A DNA stretch of 64,000 nt. It comes from Sporosarcina highlanderae (lineage in GTDB: Bacteria; Bacillota; Bacilli; Bacillales_A; Planococcaceae). Below are positions 25,368 through 34,165 of the stretch, piece after piece. The stretch spans positions 186,001 to 250,000 of the forward strand of contig NZ_JAROCC010000003.1 of the NCBI RefSeq assembly GCF_030433715.1. Reading direction: 5' to 3'. The position numbers were made by a program, and so were the translations under genes. Numbering within the stretch: position 1 is the stretch's first letter; each line of letters opens with the position of its first letter. Below the pieces are notes generated by a model. It was given only the letters and a program-made list of their open reading frames with translations. It was not told the origin of the DNA and ran no database searches.

Positions 25368-28300
25368 AACCCATTCAATTAACAATGACTGCTTTTGGAC
25401 CTTATAAGGGCACGGAAATAGTTGACTTCCGGAAACTTGAGGATCACCGATTGTTTGTCGTGTCAGGAGCTACCGGGGCGGGAAAAACTACGATATTCGA
25501 TGCGATTTGTTTTGCATTATACGGGCAAGCAAGCGGAGAAGACCGAACAGAATATAGGTCAATGCGAAGTGATTTTGCAGACGACTCTGTCCAAACGACT
25601 GTTGAATTAGTTTTTCAGATTAATAGGCGGACATATAGAGTGATGCGTCAAATTCCTTATTTGAAAGCTGGAAATAAGGCAGAAACTGCTGCAAGATGTG
25701 AGTTTTTTGAAGTGACGGGTAATGGAGAAGTACCTTTTGTCGATCGGCAAATCGTATCCGAAATCAACAGGAAAATCGAAGATCTTGTTGGTTTTACACA
25801 AGCCCAATTTAGCCAAATCGTGATGCTTCCTCAAGGTGAATTCAGGAAGTTTTTGACTTCTGACACGGAAAACAAGGAAACGATCATGAGAAAAATCTTC
25901 AAAACGGAAGAATACCGCGAAGTCGTAAACCGATTGAAGATGAAACGGGATGAGGCTCATATCCGTTTGGTTGAAGAAAAAAGTAGGATTGAAGGGTTTA
26001 TTCGTCAAATTCCTACTGTCATACCGGAACGGGATTCCCTGATTTTTGAAGTGTTAGCCAATGAGTACAAGAACGTTGCGCAAGTGCTTGACGGCATCGT
26101 GATCGAAGCAGAATACTATTCGGGAAAAATGGTGGAAGATGAAAAAAATTATCAAGTTGCGTATGAAAAACATGCCGAAATGCTTTCTGCATATCACTTG
26201 GCGAAAAATCTCAACGAACAATTCGATAAGCTTGAACAGTGGAAGAAAAGTTTGACATCATTTACGGCTGAAATTCCGACTGTCACTTTTAAAGAAAAAA
26301 GGATTGCAAATGCGGAGCGGGCTGCAGTCATTCAAGAAATCGAAGGGCATTTCCACCAGTTGTGTAATGAAGCTGAAATAAGGTTGAAGGAATTGAATCA
26401 AGCAGTTAATGAAGCACGTGAAGCAAAAAAATCATTGGAAGCAATTGAAATACAGTACAAACAAGAAGAGGCAAAACACGAAGAAAGGGTACAAGTGACG
26501 GAGCGACTCATCCGTTTACGCGATTTTCTTCCTGCAGTAAAGGATTTGGCAGTTAAAGAAGCATCAGTTAAAAGCCTAAGGCAGCGCCTTAAGGGAATGG
26601 AAGAAGAATCGTTAGTATCAGCCAATAGGCTACTAACGGAAAAAGAGAAAACGGAACTGTTAAAGGCTCAAATTGAAAAGATCGAATCTGATTTAATCCC
26701 ATTGGACGAAATTACTGAAAAGGTCCTTCGGATAGAATCCAAAATTAAAGTTGTACAAGACCATATTAAAGTTAATGCTGAAGTGACGAAGTGGAAGCAA
26801 CAGAAGGAAAAAGGATCAGTAGTTGTAAGTAGGATGAAAGACGAATTTACACGCATGCAAAATTTATGGTTGAATAATCAGGCCGCATTCTTGGCACATT
26901 CCTTACAGGATGGGGAGCCGTGTCCAGTTTGCGGAAGCGAGCATCACCCATTAAAGACACATCCACGGAGTAATGAATCGGTATCACGAGAAGAACTCGA
27001 TCGAAGTCAACAAGATTTGGCTAAAGTGGAGGGTTCGTACCAGGCAGTTTGCGCTAAATATGAGAATTACCTTGAACAATTGGAAGCGAAAGAGTTGGAA
27101 ATGAAGGAGCTTCAAATTGATTGGACTCTTGAAATACTGTTGGAAAGAAAAAAGGAGTTAACAGAACATGCTACCCATTTACGAGCGAAAAGGGATCAAT
27201 TGCCCGGCTTGAAAAAGACGCTGAAAACACAAGAAGAGAGAGCCTCGGATATGCAAGCGGCTCATATGGAAAACGAAAAGAGAGTTCTTGAACAGAAATC
27301 ACTATTGGATAAAGAGACATCATTATTACAAATGGTGATTGCCCAAATTCCTGAAGAGATGCGAAGCTTACCTGCATTGCAAAAGGAACTCGTTGAAGTG
27401 GAATCGTATAAAAATCGCATGGATAATGCGTGGCAGGCTGTACAAAAATCCCGTGAAGAAGCAAGAGGGAAATTGGCGAAGGCGGAATCCGCAGAGTACC
27501 ATTGTAAAAAAACATTTGATGAATGTTCCGAAAAAAAGGTGGTTGCCGAAACAAGATTCAATGAAGCGTTAACGTCATCCGAATTCGCTTCAGAAACTGA
27601 ATATCGAGATGCCAAGATGTCCGAACCAGAGAGACGTCTTTTGAAGGAACAAGTGATGGATTTCAAACAAAGACTCCATACGACAAAGGAAAAAGTTGGA
27701 GAACTTGAAGCACATTTGCTTGGAAAAGAGAAAGTTGATTTGGATAGCATGCTTGAAGCCGTACAAAAGTTGAAAGCAGCCTATGAGACAGCTTGGACTG
27801 AGATGAAAAAATCGTCAGAATGTAAAAATGCTTTAATTTCATTGGAAGCGAATATTAGAAGAACTGGTGAGGGCATAGATGAGTTAGAGAGAAAGGTTGG
27901 AAAAATAACCAATTTATATGACACCATCAGGGGCCAAAATGAAATGAAACTTTCATTCGAACGGTTCATCCAGATTGATTATTTGGAGCGCATCATTCAA
28001 TCAGCGAATGAGAGACTTAAAGATTTATCGAACGGACAATTTCAGCTATTACGAAGTGACCGCCAGGAAACGAGGGGCAAGCAAAGTGGCCTCGGATTGG
28101 ACGTGCATGATGGCTACACAGGCCAGAACCGGGATGTTAAGACACTGTCGGGGGGCGAGAAATTTAATGCTTCGCTCAGTCTAGCTTTAGGCATGGCCGA
28201 CGTTATCCAGAGCTACCAAGGGTCCGTCTCAATTGACACGATGTTCATCGATGAAGGTTTTGGGACATTGGATGAGGAATCGTTGCAGAAGGCGATCGAA

Positions 28301-28441
28301 ACTCTTGTTGACTTGCAAAGGTCCGGAAGAATGATTGGTGTCATTTCTCACGTAGAGGAATTGAAAGCGGCTTTACCGGCAATATTAGAAGTCCGCAAGA
28401 CAAGAGAAGGTCATAGTGAGACTGAATTCATACTAAAATAA
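25364..28441 (+). CDS. sbcC: Exonuclease subunit SbcC (Rad50-like ATPase)
   Basis: A 1025-residue SMC-like protein. Walker A 'GATGAGKTTIFDA' near residue 40; long coiled coils on either side of the zinc hook 'GEPCPVCGSEHHP' at about 520-530, where CPVC joins two molecules through zinc; ABC signature 'LSGGEKFNASLSLALG' and Walker B 'TMFIDEGFGTLD' near the C-terminus. It forms the SbcC2D2 complex with the upstream gene product. A terminator follows. Confidence 0.95.
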   Translation: MKPIQLTMTAFGPYKGTEIVDFRKLEDHRLFVVSGATGAGKTTIFDAICFALYGQASGEDRTEYRSMRSDFADDSVQTTVELVFQINRRTYRVMRQIPYLKAGNKAETAARCEFFEVTGNGEVPFVDRQIVSEINRKIEDLVGFTQAQFSQIVMLPQGEFRKFLTSDTENKETIMRKIFKTEEYREVVNRLKMKRDEAHIRLVEEKSRIEGFIRQIPTVIPERDSLIFEVLANEYKNVAQVLDGIVIEAEYYSGKMVEDEKNYQVAYEKHAEMLSAYHLAKNLNEQFDKLEQWKKSLTSFTAEIPTVTFKEKRIANAERAAVIQEIEGHFHQLCNEAEIRLKELNQAVNEAREAKKSLEAIEIQYKQEEAKHEERVQVTERLIRLRDFLPAVKDLAVKEASVKSLRQRLKGMEEESLVSANRLLTEKEKTELLKAQIEKIESDLIPLDEITEKVLRIESKIKVVQDHIKVNAEVTKWKQQKEKGSVVVSRMKDEFTRMQNLWLNNQAAFLAHSLQDGEPCPVCGSEHHPLKTHPRSNESVSREELDRSQQDLAKVEGSYQAVCAKYENYLEQLEAKELEMKELQIDWTLEILLERKKELTEHATHLRAKRDQLPGLKKTLKTQEERASDMQAAHMENEKRVLEQKSLLDKETSLLQMVIAQIPEEMRSLPALQKELVEVESYKNRMDNAWQAVQKSREEARGKLAKAESAEYHCKKTFDECSEKKVVAETRFNEALTSSEFASETEYRDAKMSEPERRLLKEQVMDFKQRLHTTKEKVGELEAHLLGKEKVDLDSMLEAVQKLKAAYETAWTEMKKSSECKNALISLEANIRRTGEGIDELERKVGKITNLYDTIRGQNEMKLSFERFIQIDYLERIIQSANERLKDLSNGQFQLLRSDRQETRGKQSGLGLDVHDGYTGQNRDVKTLSGGEKFNASLSLALGMADVIQSYQGSVSIDTMFIDEGFGTLDEESLQKAIETLVDLQRSGRMIGVISHVEELKAALPAILEVRKTREGHSETEFILK

Positions 28442-28452
28442 TCTCGGAAAAT

Positions 28453-28479
28453 GACGGCCCAAAAAGCCGTCTTTTTTTT
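28453..28479 (+). terminator. Terminator of sbcDC
   Basis: Stem GACGGC / GCCGTC with an 8-nt loop and eight T residues. Confidence 0.85.
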
Positions 28480-28626
28480 ATGGCTTAATAAAAAAATATT
28501 GAACGAATAGAGAAATCTTTTTATTTTCTATTGCATTTAAGGACGACGGGGAGTATTATAAATAAATTCCTAAAGTAAATTGAACACAATAATTTGCATA
28601 TTAACATCATGAAGGGAGCAGTATAC

Positions 28627-29988
28627 ATGCAAAAAAAATTGTCATTTTCTTCATATTTAGTTATAGGTGTCATGTTATTTGCCCTCTTTTTTGGTGCTGG
28701 TAATCTTATATTTCCTGCACAGCTTGGACAGTATTCAGGCGAAAACCTCTGGCCGGCAACATTCGGATTTCTTCTTACAGGAGCCGGGCTTCCACTTTTA
28801 GGAATTTTGGCAATGGGATTCTCGGGTAGTAAAAACTTGCAAGAACTAGCAAGCCGGGTACATCCAGTTTACGGATTATTATTCACCTCTATACTTTATT
28901 TAACAATAGGTCCGTTTTTTGCCGCACCCCGCACAGGAGCAGTCGCGTTCGATATTGGAATCGCCTCATCTATTCCAGAGGGCTATACGAAAATTGCCCT
29001 ATTACTATTTACATTGTTATTTTTCGGTATAACATTATGGCTTTCCTTGAATCCCGCTAAAATTGTAGATCGTATCGGGAAACTCATGTCTCCAATTATC
29101 ATAATATTATTACTTGTCCTATTAACAGTTGCGTTTATAAATCCTATGGGAGAAATTCAAAGTCCTGTTGATGCATATGCAGAAGGCGCATTTGTGAAAG
29201 GGTTGACTGAAGGGTATAATACGATGGATGCTTTAGCTTCCCTTGTATTCGGGATTATCGTCATTAATGTATTACGCTCATATGGGCTGAAAAAGATGCA
29301 GATCTTTTCTGCTACTGTGAAAACCGGTGTCGTGGCATCAGGGATCCTCGCATTATTATATGTGGGAATCGCGTATCTCGGGGCAACAACGACTGAAAGG
29401 TTCGGATTATTTGAAACTGGAGGACCTGTTTTAAGTGAGGCGGCTTCTTATTACTTTGGAACAATTGGTACTGTTATGCTTGCGATTGTAATTATTCTTG
29501 CCTGCTTGACGACAAGTATTGGACTCATTACAGCATGTGGAGAATATTTCAATACAATCATCCCGAAAGTTGGATACAAAACATTCGTTACGGGTTTCAC
29601 AGTCTTTTGTTTTGTTGTTTCGAACTTCGGTTTAGCGAATATTATTACCTATTCTATTCCGGTCCTAATGTTACTTTACCCACTGGCCGTTGTTCTAATG
29701 TTACTTACATTCACCTCGCCCCTGTTCGGTCATGCAAGAATCGTTTATCTTAGTGCAACAGCCACTGCTTTCTTTATTAGCGTCATCGATGGCATTAAAA
29801 CTTTATATTCCACGTTGGGTTTTACAAAGGAAGCATGGCCGAATTGGCTTACTTCAATTGACTCGTTCTATAATACTGTGCTTCCGTTTTACAGCGATGG
29901 TTTAGGCTGGGTTCTACCAGTCCTTGTCGTTATGATCTTTACAGGCCTCATCGCCCTTATATTGAAATTAGAACCTGCCCATAGATAG
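28627..29988 (+). CDS. brnQ: Branched-chain amino acid:cation symporter BrnQ
   Basis: A 453-residue, about 12-helix LIVCS-family carrier. 'ALFFGAGNLIFPAQLGQYSG' and 'GPFFAAPRTGAVAFDIG' are the family signatures. It imports Leu, Ile and Val with Na or H. The ATG at 28627 follows GAAGGGAG by 8 nt; upstream in-frame TTG and ATG codons are not preceded by such a site. I see no T-box or CodY-type box in the 185 bp before it. Confidence 0.92.
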   Translation: MQKKLSFSSYLVIGVMLFALFFGAGNLIFPAQLGQYSGENLWPATFGFLLTGAGLPLLGILAMGFSGSKNLQELASRVHPVYGLLFTSILYLTIGPFFAAPRTGAVAFDIGIASSIPEGYTKIALLLFTLLFFGITLWLSLNPAKIVDRIGKLMSPIIIILLLVLLTVAFINPMGEIQSPVDAYAEGAFVKGLTEGYNTMDALASLVFGIIVINVLRSYGLKKMQIFSATVKTGVVASGILALLYVGIAYLGATTTERFGLFETGGPVLSEAASYYFGTIGTVMLAIVIILACLTTSIGLITACGEYFNTIIPKVGYKTFVTGFTVFCFVVSNFGLANIITYSIPVLMLLYPLAVVLMLLTFTSPLFGHARIVYLSATATAFFISVIDGIKTLYSTLGFTKEAWPNWLTSIDSFYNTVLPFYSDGLGWVLPVLVVMIFTGLIALILKLEPAHR

Positions 29989-29990
29989 TT

Positions 29991-30027
29991 ATAAGGAGCA
30001 TTCCAAATAAATTGGAATGCTCCTTAT
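29991..30027. terminator. Bidirectional terminator
   Basis: A perfect 16-bp stem (ATAAGGAGCATTCCAA and complement) with a 5-nt loop between convergent brnQ and the GNAT gene. Confidence 0.85.
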
Positions 30028-30545
30028 TAATGGATTCGTCTTGAATATACAAGGGAAATATCCTGGTCATCAGTTGTTGAACCGTATGCATTTTCCTCTC
30101 GCACGAACAAAAATCCTTTCGCCTCATAAAAAGGAATGCCATATTGATTGCCTTTAGCAACAGAAACCCATTGACGATTAGCCCCATAAGTATACCTTTG
30201 AATTTTCGTATAGAAGTCAAGTAGTCTTGTGCCGATCCCCATCCCTCTATAATCGGGGTCCATATAGAAGACATAAATCTCACCATCGGACTCGTCCGCC
30301 ATCCCTCCGCCGATTACACCAAGAATTTTTCCGGCCATTTCTGCTACAAAATACCCATGCCAACTTTTGTCGATTGTTGTGATTTCACGCTCTATACGTT
30401 CGACATTGTAATATTTGCCTATTAATTGTTGAATATATGTACCTGAATAAAGGTCCCGATAAGTAAACCATTGGCATTTGGAAAGTAGATGGGATATGGG
30501 TTCAGCTTCATTTAGCCTAGCGGATCTGACTAAAATTTCGGTCAT
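30027..30545 (-). CDS. GNAT family N-acetyltransferase
   Basis: A 172-residue GNAT domain protein. 'IYVFYMDPDYRGMGIGTRLLDFY' is the acetyl-CoA-binding motif A (R-G-x-G-I-G), and 'NQYGIPFYEAKGFLFV' is motif B. The substrate is unknown. Start at the ATG 7 nt after GGAGG; an in-frame ATG 18 nt upstream precedes that ribosome site. Confidence 0.85.
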   Translation of the reverse strand: MTEILVRSARLNEAEPISHLLSKCQWFTYRDLYSGTYIQQLIGKYYNVERIEREITTIDKSWHGYFVAEMAGKILGVIGGGMADESDGEIYVFYMDPDYRGMGIGTRLLDFYTKIQRYTYGANRQWVSVAKGNQYGIPFYEAKGFLFVREENAYGSTTDDQDISLVYSRRIH

Positions 30546-30670
30546 TTTAAAACCTCCGTACATTGTAATAATTGACTGACTTTTGTAATCAGAATAAACG
30601 CAATTTGTAATATTGCTGTAATACTGTACTGATAATCTATAAATAGACTAAAAGGCGGGGAGTAGAAAAC

Positions 30671-31228
30671 TTGAGAAAACATATTGTGACGATTCTTTTT
30701 GCAGTAGTGTTATTGTTCGGCAGTACGACCGAAGGTTTTGCAGCTTCTTCAACGTATACAGTCAAAAATGGTGATACACTATACAAAATTGCAAAGATGC
30801 ATAATGTCACCGTCAATGAGCTAAAATCATGGAATGGTTTGAAGTCAACGGTTATAAAGCCTAATCAGAAATTGAAAGTTACGAAAACTAATACAAGCAA
30901 TAAGAAAACACCATCACGGTCTGATGACGACATCGTTTTGAAGGAAATAACTGTTTCTGCGAGTGCCTATACAGCCAATTGTAACGGTTGTTCCGGCATC
31001 ACTTCAACTGGAATAAATCTTAAGCGAAATCCGGACATAAAAGTGATTGCTGTAGATCCTTCAGTTATCCCGTTAGGAACGAAAGTTTACGTTGAAGGCT
31101 ATGGTTACGCAATAGCTGGCGATACAGGCGGCTCTATTAAAGGTAATAAAATCGATGTGTTCTTCCCAACAAAAGGCGAAGCATATAAATGGGGAAGAAA
31201 AGATGTGAAGATCAAAATACTAAAATAA
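30671..31228 (+). CDS. Secreted LysM + 3D domain cell-wall protein
   Basis: A 185-residue precursor. Signal peptide (cut near EGFA-ASS), one LysM domain at about residues 27-70 (YTVKNGDTLYKIAKMHNVTV) that binds peptidoglycan, a basic linker, and a 3D domain at 95-185 with the three Asp of the fold visible ('AVDPSVIPLGTKVYVEGYG', 'AGDTGGSIKGNKIDVFF'). The 3D domain has the double-psi barrel fold of MltA-type lytic enzymes; B. subtilis YocH is the closest type I recall and acts as an autolysin. TTG start. Confidence 0.9.
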   Translation: MRKHIVTILFAVVLLFGSTTEGFAASSTYTVKNGDTLYKIAKMHNVTVNELKSWNGLKSTVIKPNQKLKVTKTNTSNKKTPSRSDDDIVLKEITVSASAYTANCNGCSGITSTGINLKRNPDIKVIAVDPSVIPLGTKVYVEGYGYAIAGDTGGSIKGNKIDVFFPTKGEAYKWGRKDVKIKILK

Positions 31229-31234
31229 AAATAC

Positions 31235-31271
31235 AAAGCCGGTTCCTTCATAGATGAGGGAGTCGGCTTTT
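31235..31271 (+). terminator. Rho-independent terminator
   Basis: AAAGCCGGTTCCTTC pairs, with G-U pairs, with GAGGGAGTCGGCTTT; a short T-rich tail follows. Confidence 0.65.
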
Positions 31272-31339
31272 AATATTTTGTCGGCTTGTACATAGATATG
31301 GTGTAAACTATATGGAAAGAAGAGGAATGGGGAGATGGA

Positions 31340-31486
31340 ATGGAGAAAAGAAGATTGATCATGGGGCTGATCCTCATATTAGCAATTGCATTGTATATTT
31401 GGATTGCCTATTTTGAAATTCCTAATAAAACGAAAATCGGGGAAGATGAAATCCAACAACAAGATTCACTGAAAGGGGAAGAATGA
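31340..31486 (+). CDS. 48-residue single-pass membrane protein
   Basis: ATG after GGGGAG encodes 48 residues: basic N-terminus (MEKRRLI), one membrane helix (MGLILILAIALYIWIAYF), and an acidic tail. Topology by the positive-inside rule: N-terminus inside. Its stop TGA overlaps the start of the following SDR gene, so the two are translationally coupled. No family recognised. Confidence 0.6.
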   Translation: MEKRRLIMGLILILAIALYIWIAYFEIPNKTKIGEDEIQQQDSLKGEE

Positions 31487-32205
31487 TGAATATTTTTATC
31501 ATTACAGGCGCATCAAAGGGCATTGGACTTGAGTTGATGTGTCAACTGAAGGAAAAAGGGGAGACAGTGATTGGTATCGCAAGGACCAATTCAGGTCATG
31601 AGGGATTTGAGACAGCGGATTTATCAGAAACAAGTGGCTTGGCTGAATTGATGAATCGAATAATTGAAGAAAATCTCCCATCCGCAAACTCATTTACATT
31701 GATCAATAACGCTGGAACTGTTGAACCAATTGGATTAATCGGCAGTGTTAACGATGAGGAGTTAGTTAGGGCAATGTCGGTTAATTTGACTGCACCTATG
31801 ATTTTATCCAATGCATTTATCGGGAGTTTGAAAGGCTTTGAAGGTGAAAAGAGGATTATCAATATTTCGTCTGGTGCAGGTAGGAACCCTTATGAGGGAT
31901 GGGGTGTGTATTGTACGACGAAAGCGGGACTTGATCATTTTTCACGTGTTGTTTCACTTGAACAGAAGAAGGCACAATTTCCTGTTGATATTGTTTCGAT
32001 TGCACCAGGAATCATTGATACTGACATGCAGGAAACGATCCGATCAAGCGAAGCGGAGGATTTCCCGTTACTTGATCGCTTTATCGACTACAAGGAACAA
32101 GGGCATTTGAGCAGCGCTTCTGAAACAGCAAGCAAACTGATAGCTGTGATGGAGAGAGAAGATTTTAAGGGTATTGGACCGATTGCAGATATACGGCAAT
32201 TATAA
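31486..32205 (+). CDS. Short-chain dehydrogenase/reductase (YueD/benzil-reductase-like)
   Basis: A 239-residue SDR: NAD(P) motif TGASKGIG, NNAG, catalytic Ser in 'NISSGAG' and the Y-x3-K pair in 'YCTTK'. The overall pattern resembles the sepiapterin-reductase-like YueD of B. subtilis, which reduces benzil to (S)-benzoin; the natural substrate is unknown. The second of two adjacent ATGs, 7 nt after AAAGGGG, is preferred. It overlaps the small membrane protein gene by 1 nt. Confidence 0.85.
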   Translation: MNIFIITGASKGIGLELMCQLKEKGETVIGIARTNSGHEGFETADLSETSGLAELMNRIIEENLPSANSFTLINNAGTVEPIGLIGSVNDEELVRAMSVNLTAPMILSNAFIGSLKGFEGEKRIINISSGAGRNPYEGWGVYCTTKAGLDHFSRVVSLEQKKAQFPVDIVSIAPGIIDTDMQETIRSSEAEDFPLLDRFIDYKEQGHLSSASETASKLIAVMEREDFKGIGPIADIRQL

Positions 32206-32225
32206 GGATTACTTAGGCACAAACC

Positions 32226-32352
32226 GTTGATTTCCGCTACAGGCGGACGCTTTCCGCGGGCACGGCTTCAGCCGCTTCCCTCGCTACGCTCAGTCCAGGG
32301 TCTTCAGCTCGTGCTGTTCCCGCAGGAGTCGCCGCCTTTCGCTCCAATCAAC
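32226..32352. repeat. Dispersed palindromic repeat, copy 1
   Basis: 127 bp bounded by GTTGATT and AATCAAC. Outer arms (GTTGATTTCCGC..AGGCGG / CCGCC..CGCTCCAATCAAC) and inner arms (CTTTCCGCGGG / TTCCCGCAGG) can fold into a long hairpin. GC-rich against its AT-rich surroundings. A second copy is at 61052-61183. No coding potential. Confidence 0.8.
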
Positions 32353-32382
32353 TATAAAATCCTTCACAATAGGATATTTCTC

Positions 32383-32994
32383 TCATTTAAACTCCAAATT
32401 ACTAATCTGTACAACCTCAACAAAATCCCTCACTTTTTCGATTGCGATTAAAAATGGGGGGTTATTTCTTTGATTCAATAGCTCGTAACGAATTACGTGA
32501 ACGTCTGCCTGGTGCAAGGTTTTGACATATTCAAGCAACGCGTCACGCTCTTCCTTGCCGCCTTCGTGACCATCATAGACAGATATCGTGATGATTCCGC
32601 CCTTTTTCAGCATTCCTAAGAGTTTATGGATAGCTGTTATCGTTGAATCCGGTTTCGTTACAATCGTCTTATCATCGGCATAAGGGAGGTAACCAAGGTT
32701 GAACATTGCTCCGCCAATTGGTTCATTTACATACTGATCCACATTCGCATGACTATCAAGGATTAATGTCGTTCGCACGGTTAACTCGCCAAGCCTTTCC
32801 GCAGTTGCTACAAGGGCCGCCTCTTGAATGTCGAATGCGAAAACCTTTCCTGCCGCTCCGACCTGTTCCGCTAAAAATAAAGTATCATTCCCGTTGCCAG
32901 CAGTCGCATCAACAACTGTTTCCCCAGAGAGAACAGTTTCGCTAATCAGTCGCTTGGAAAACGGAAGGACGCGATGTAATCGTATTTTACTCAT
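32383..32994 (-). CDS. mnmM: tRNA (mnm5s2U34) methyltransferase MnmM (YtqB)
   Basis: A 203-residue class I SAM methyltransferase. Motif I is 'VDATAGNGNDTLFLA', followed by 'FAFDIQ' and the motif IV variant 'NLGYLPYADD' instead of NPPY. This is the YtqB family, first described as an orphan methyltransferase and more recently shown to methylate nm5s2U at the wobble position of tRNA (MnmM). It overlaps ytqA by 4 nt. Confidence 0.85.
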   Translation of the reverse strand: MSKIRLHRVLPFSKRLISETVLSGETVVDATAGNGNDTLFLAEQVGAAGKVFAFDIQEAALVATAERLGELTVRTTLILDSHANVDQYVNEPIGGAMFNLGYLPYADDKTIVTKPDSTITAIHKLLGMLKKGGIITISVYDGHEGGKEERDALLEYVKTLHQADVHVIRYELLNQRNNPPFLIAIEKVRDFVEVVQISNLEFK

Positions 32995-33950
32995 ATGAGT
33001 TCAACCAACCTTTCATAAAACTTGCCTTGATAGCTATTACGGCGTTGCAATTCTTTATCGATACCGTTAAGCACATCCCACTTCGTGACGCTCCACATTG
33101 GTCCGATCATCAAATCAATCGGTCCGTCCCCGGTAATTCGATGGACGATCATCTCAGGTGGCAGTATTTCCAGTTGATCAACAACAAGGTTGATGTATTC
33201 GTCCATTTTTAGAAACTCAAGCATACCTTTTTCATACTGCTTTACCATTGGCGTTCCTTTCAGCAAGTGCAATAAATGGATCTTTATCCCTTGTACATCT
33301 AACTTTGAAACTTGTCTCGCAGTTTCCATCATCATGTCATAGTCCTCTAAAGGAAGCCCGTTGATAATATGAGTGCAGACACGTATTCCGTGCTTTCGAA
33401 GTTTTTCAACACCTTCTACATAAGTGGAGAAATCATGTGCCCGGTTTACTAATTGTGCAGTTTTTTCATGTACTGTTTGCAGGCCTAATTCAACCCATAA
33501 ATAGGTCCGCTCATTCAATTCGGCCAAGTATTCAACAACGTCATCGGGCAAACAATCCGGGCGAGTGGCGATTGACATGCCAACAACCCCATCCTGCGCA
33601 AGTGCAGCCTCGAATTTCTCTTTTATTACAGGAAGAGGTGCATGGGTGTTTGTGTAGGCCTGGAAATAAGCAAGATACTTTCCATCTTTCCACTTGCGGT
33701 GCATTCGGTCTCGGATCTCTGCAAATTGAACCTCAATTGGATCCACCCGATCACCAGCGAAGTCCCCAGACCCCGCAACACTGCAAAAAGTACAGCCCCC
33801 GAATGCTACAGTCCCGTCCCGATTTGGACAATCGAAGCCTGCGTCAAGAGCAATTTTAAATACTTTGCAACCAAATTCGTCTTTCAAATGTCGTGACCAT
33901 GTATGGTAACGTTTCCCTTCTGAAGGAAACGGGTAATTGAAATTCTGCAT
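32991..33950 (-). CDS. ytqA: Radical SAM protein YtqA (TIGR01212 family)
   Basis: A 319-residue radical SAM protein. The cluster cysteines lie in 'GFDCPNRDGTVAFGGCTFCS', a wide first gap typical of the family; 'AYTNTHAP' and 'WVELGLQTVHEKT' follow the Elp3-like pattern. It forms an operon with ytqB/mnmM, which suggests a part in tRNA wobble-uridine modification; I recall proposals to that effect but cannot cite them. Starts at ATG. Confidence 0.85.
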   Translation of the reverse strand: MQNFNYPFPSEGKRYHTWSRHLKDEFGCKVFKIALDAGFDCPNRDGTVAFGGCTFCSVAGSGDFAGDRVDPIEVQFAEIRDRMHRKWKDGKYLAYFQAYTNTHAPLPVIKEKFEAALAQDGVVGMSIATRPDCLPDDVVEYLAELNERTYLWVELGLQTVHEKTAQLVNRAHDFSTYVEGVEKLRKHGIRVCTHIINGLPLEDYDMMMETARQVSKLDVQGIKIHLLHLLKGTPMVKQYEKGMLEFLKMDEYINLVVDQLEILPPEMIVHRITGDGPIDLMIGPMWSVTKWDVLNGIDKELQRRNSYQGKFYERLVELI

Positions 33951-34165
33951 TGTGTTTCAGCTCCTCAACAGTTGATTGTATCACGATAGTTGGGATTGGT
34001 GTCATCTGAATTATAGAACATATTTAGTTTGTCTTGTCTGATAGTAGAAAAAGGAATACACTCGAACTATCCTGCCAAAAGGCCGGATTTTATTTTGCAT
34101 AAAAATCAGTGGGAAACCAGTCTGATTGGATTCTATATTTATTATTTAGAACGGAGGCAGCAGAA

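Noticed and set aside
33951-34165. Long N-terminal extension of the yttB frame and a 70-codon overlapping ORF
   Set aside because: No ribosome site upstream; the ATG at 34166 has GGAGG at 8 nt and begins the first membrane helix.
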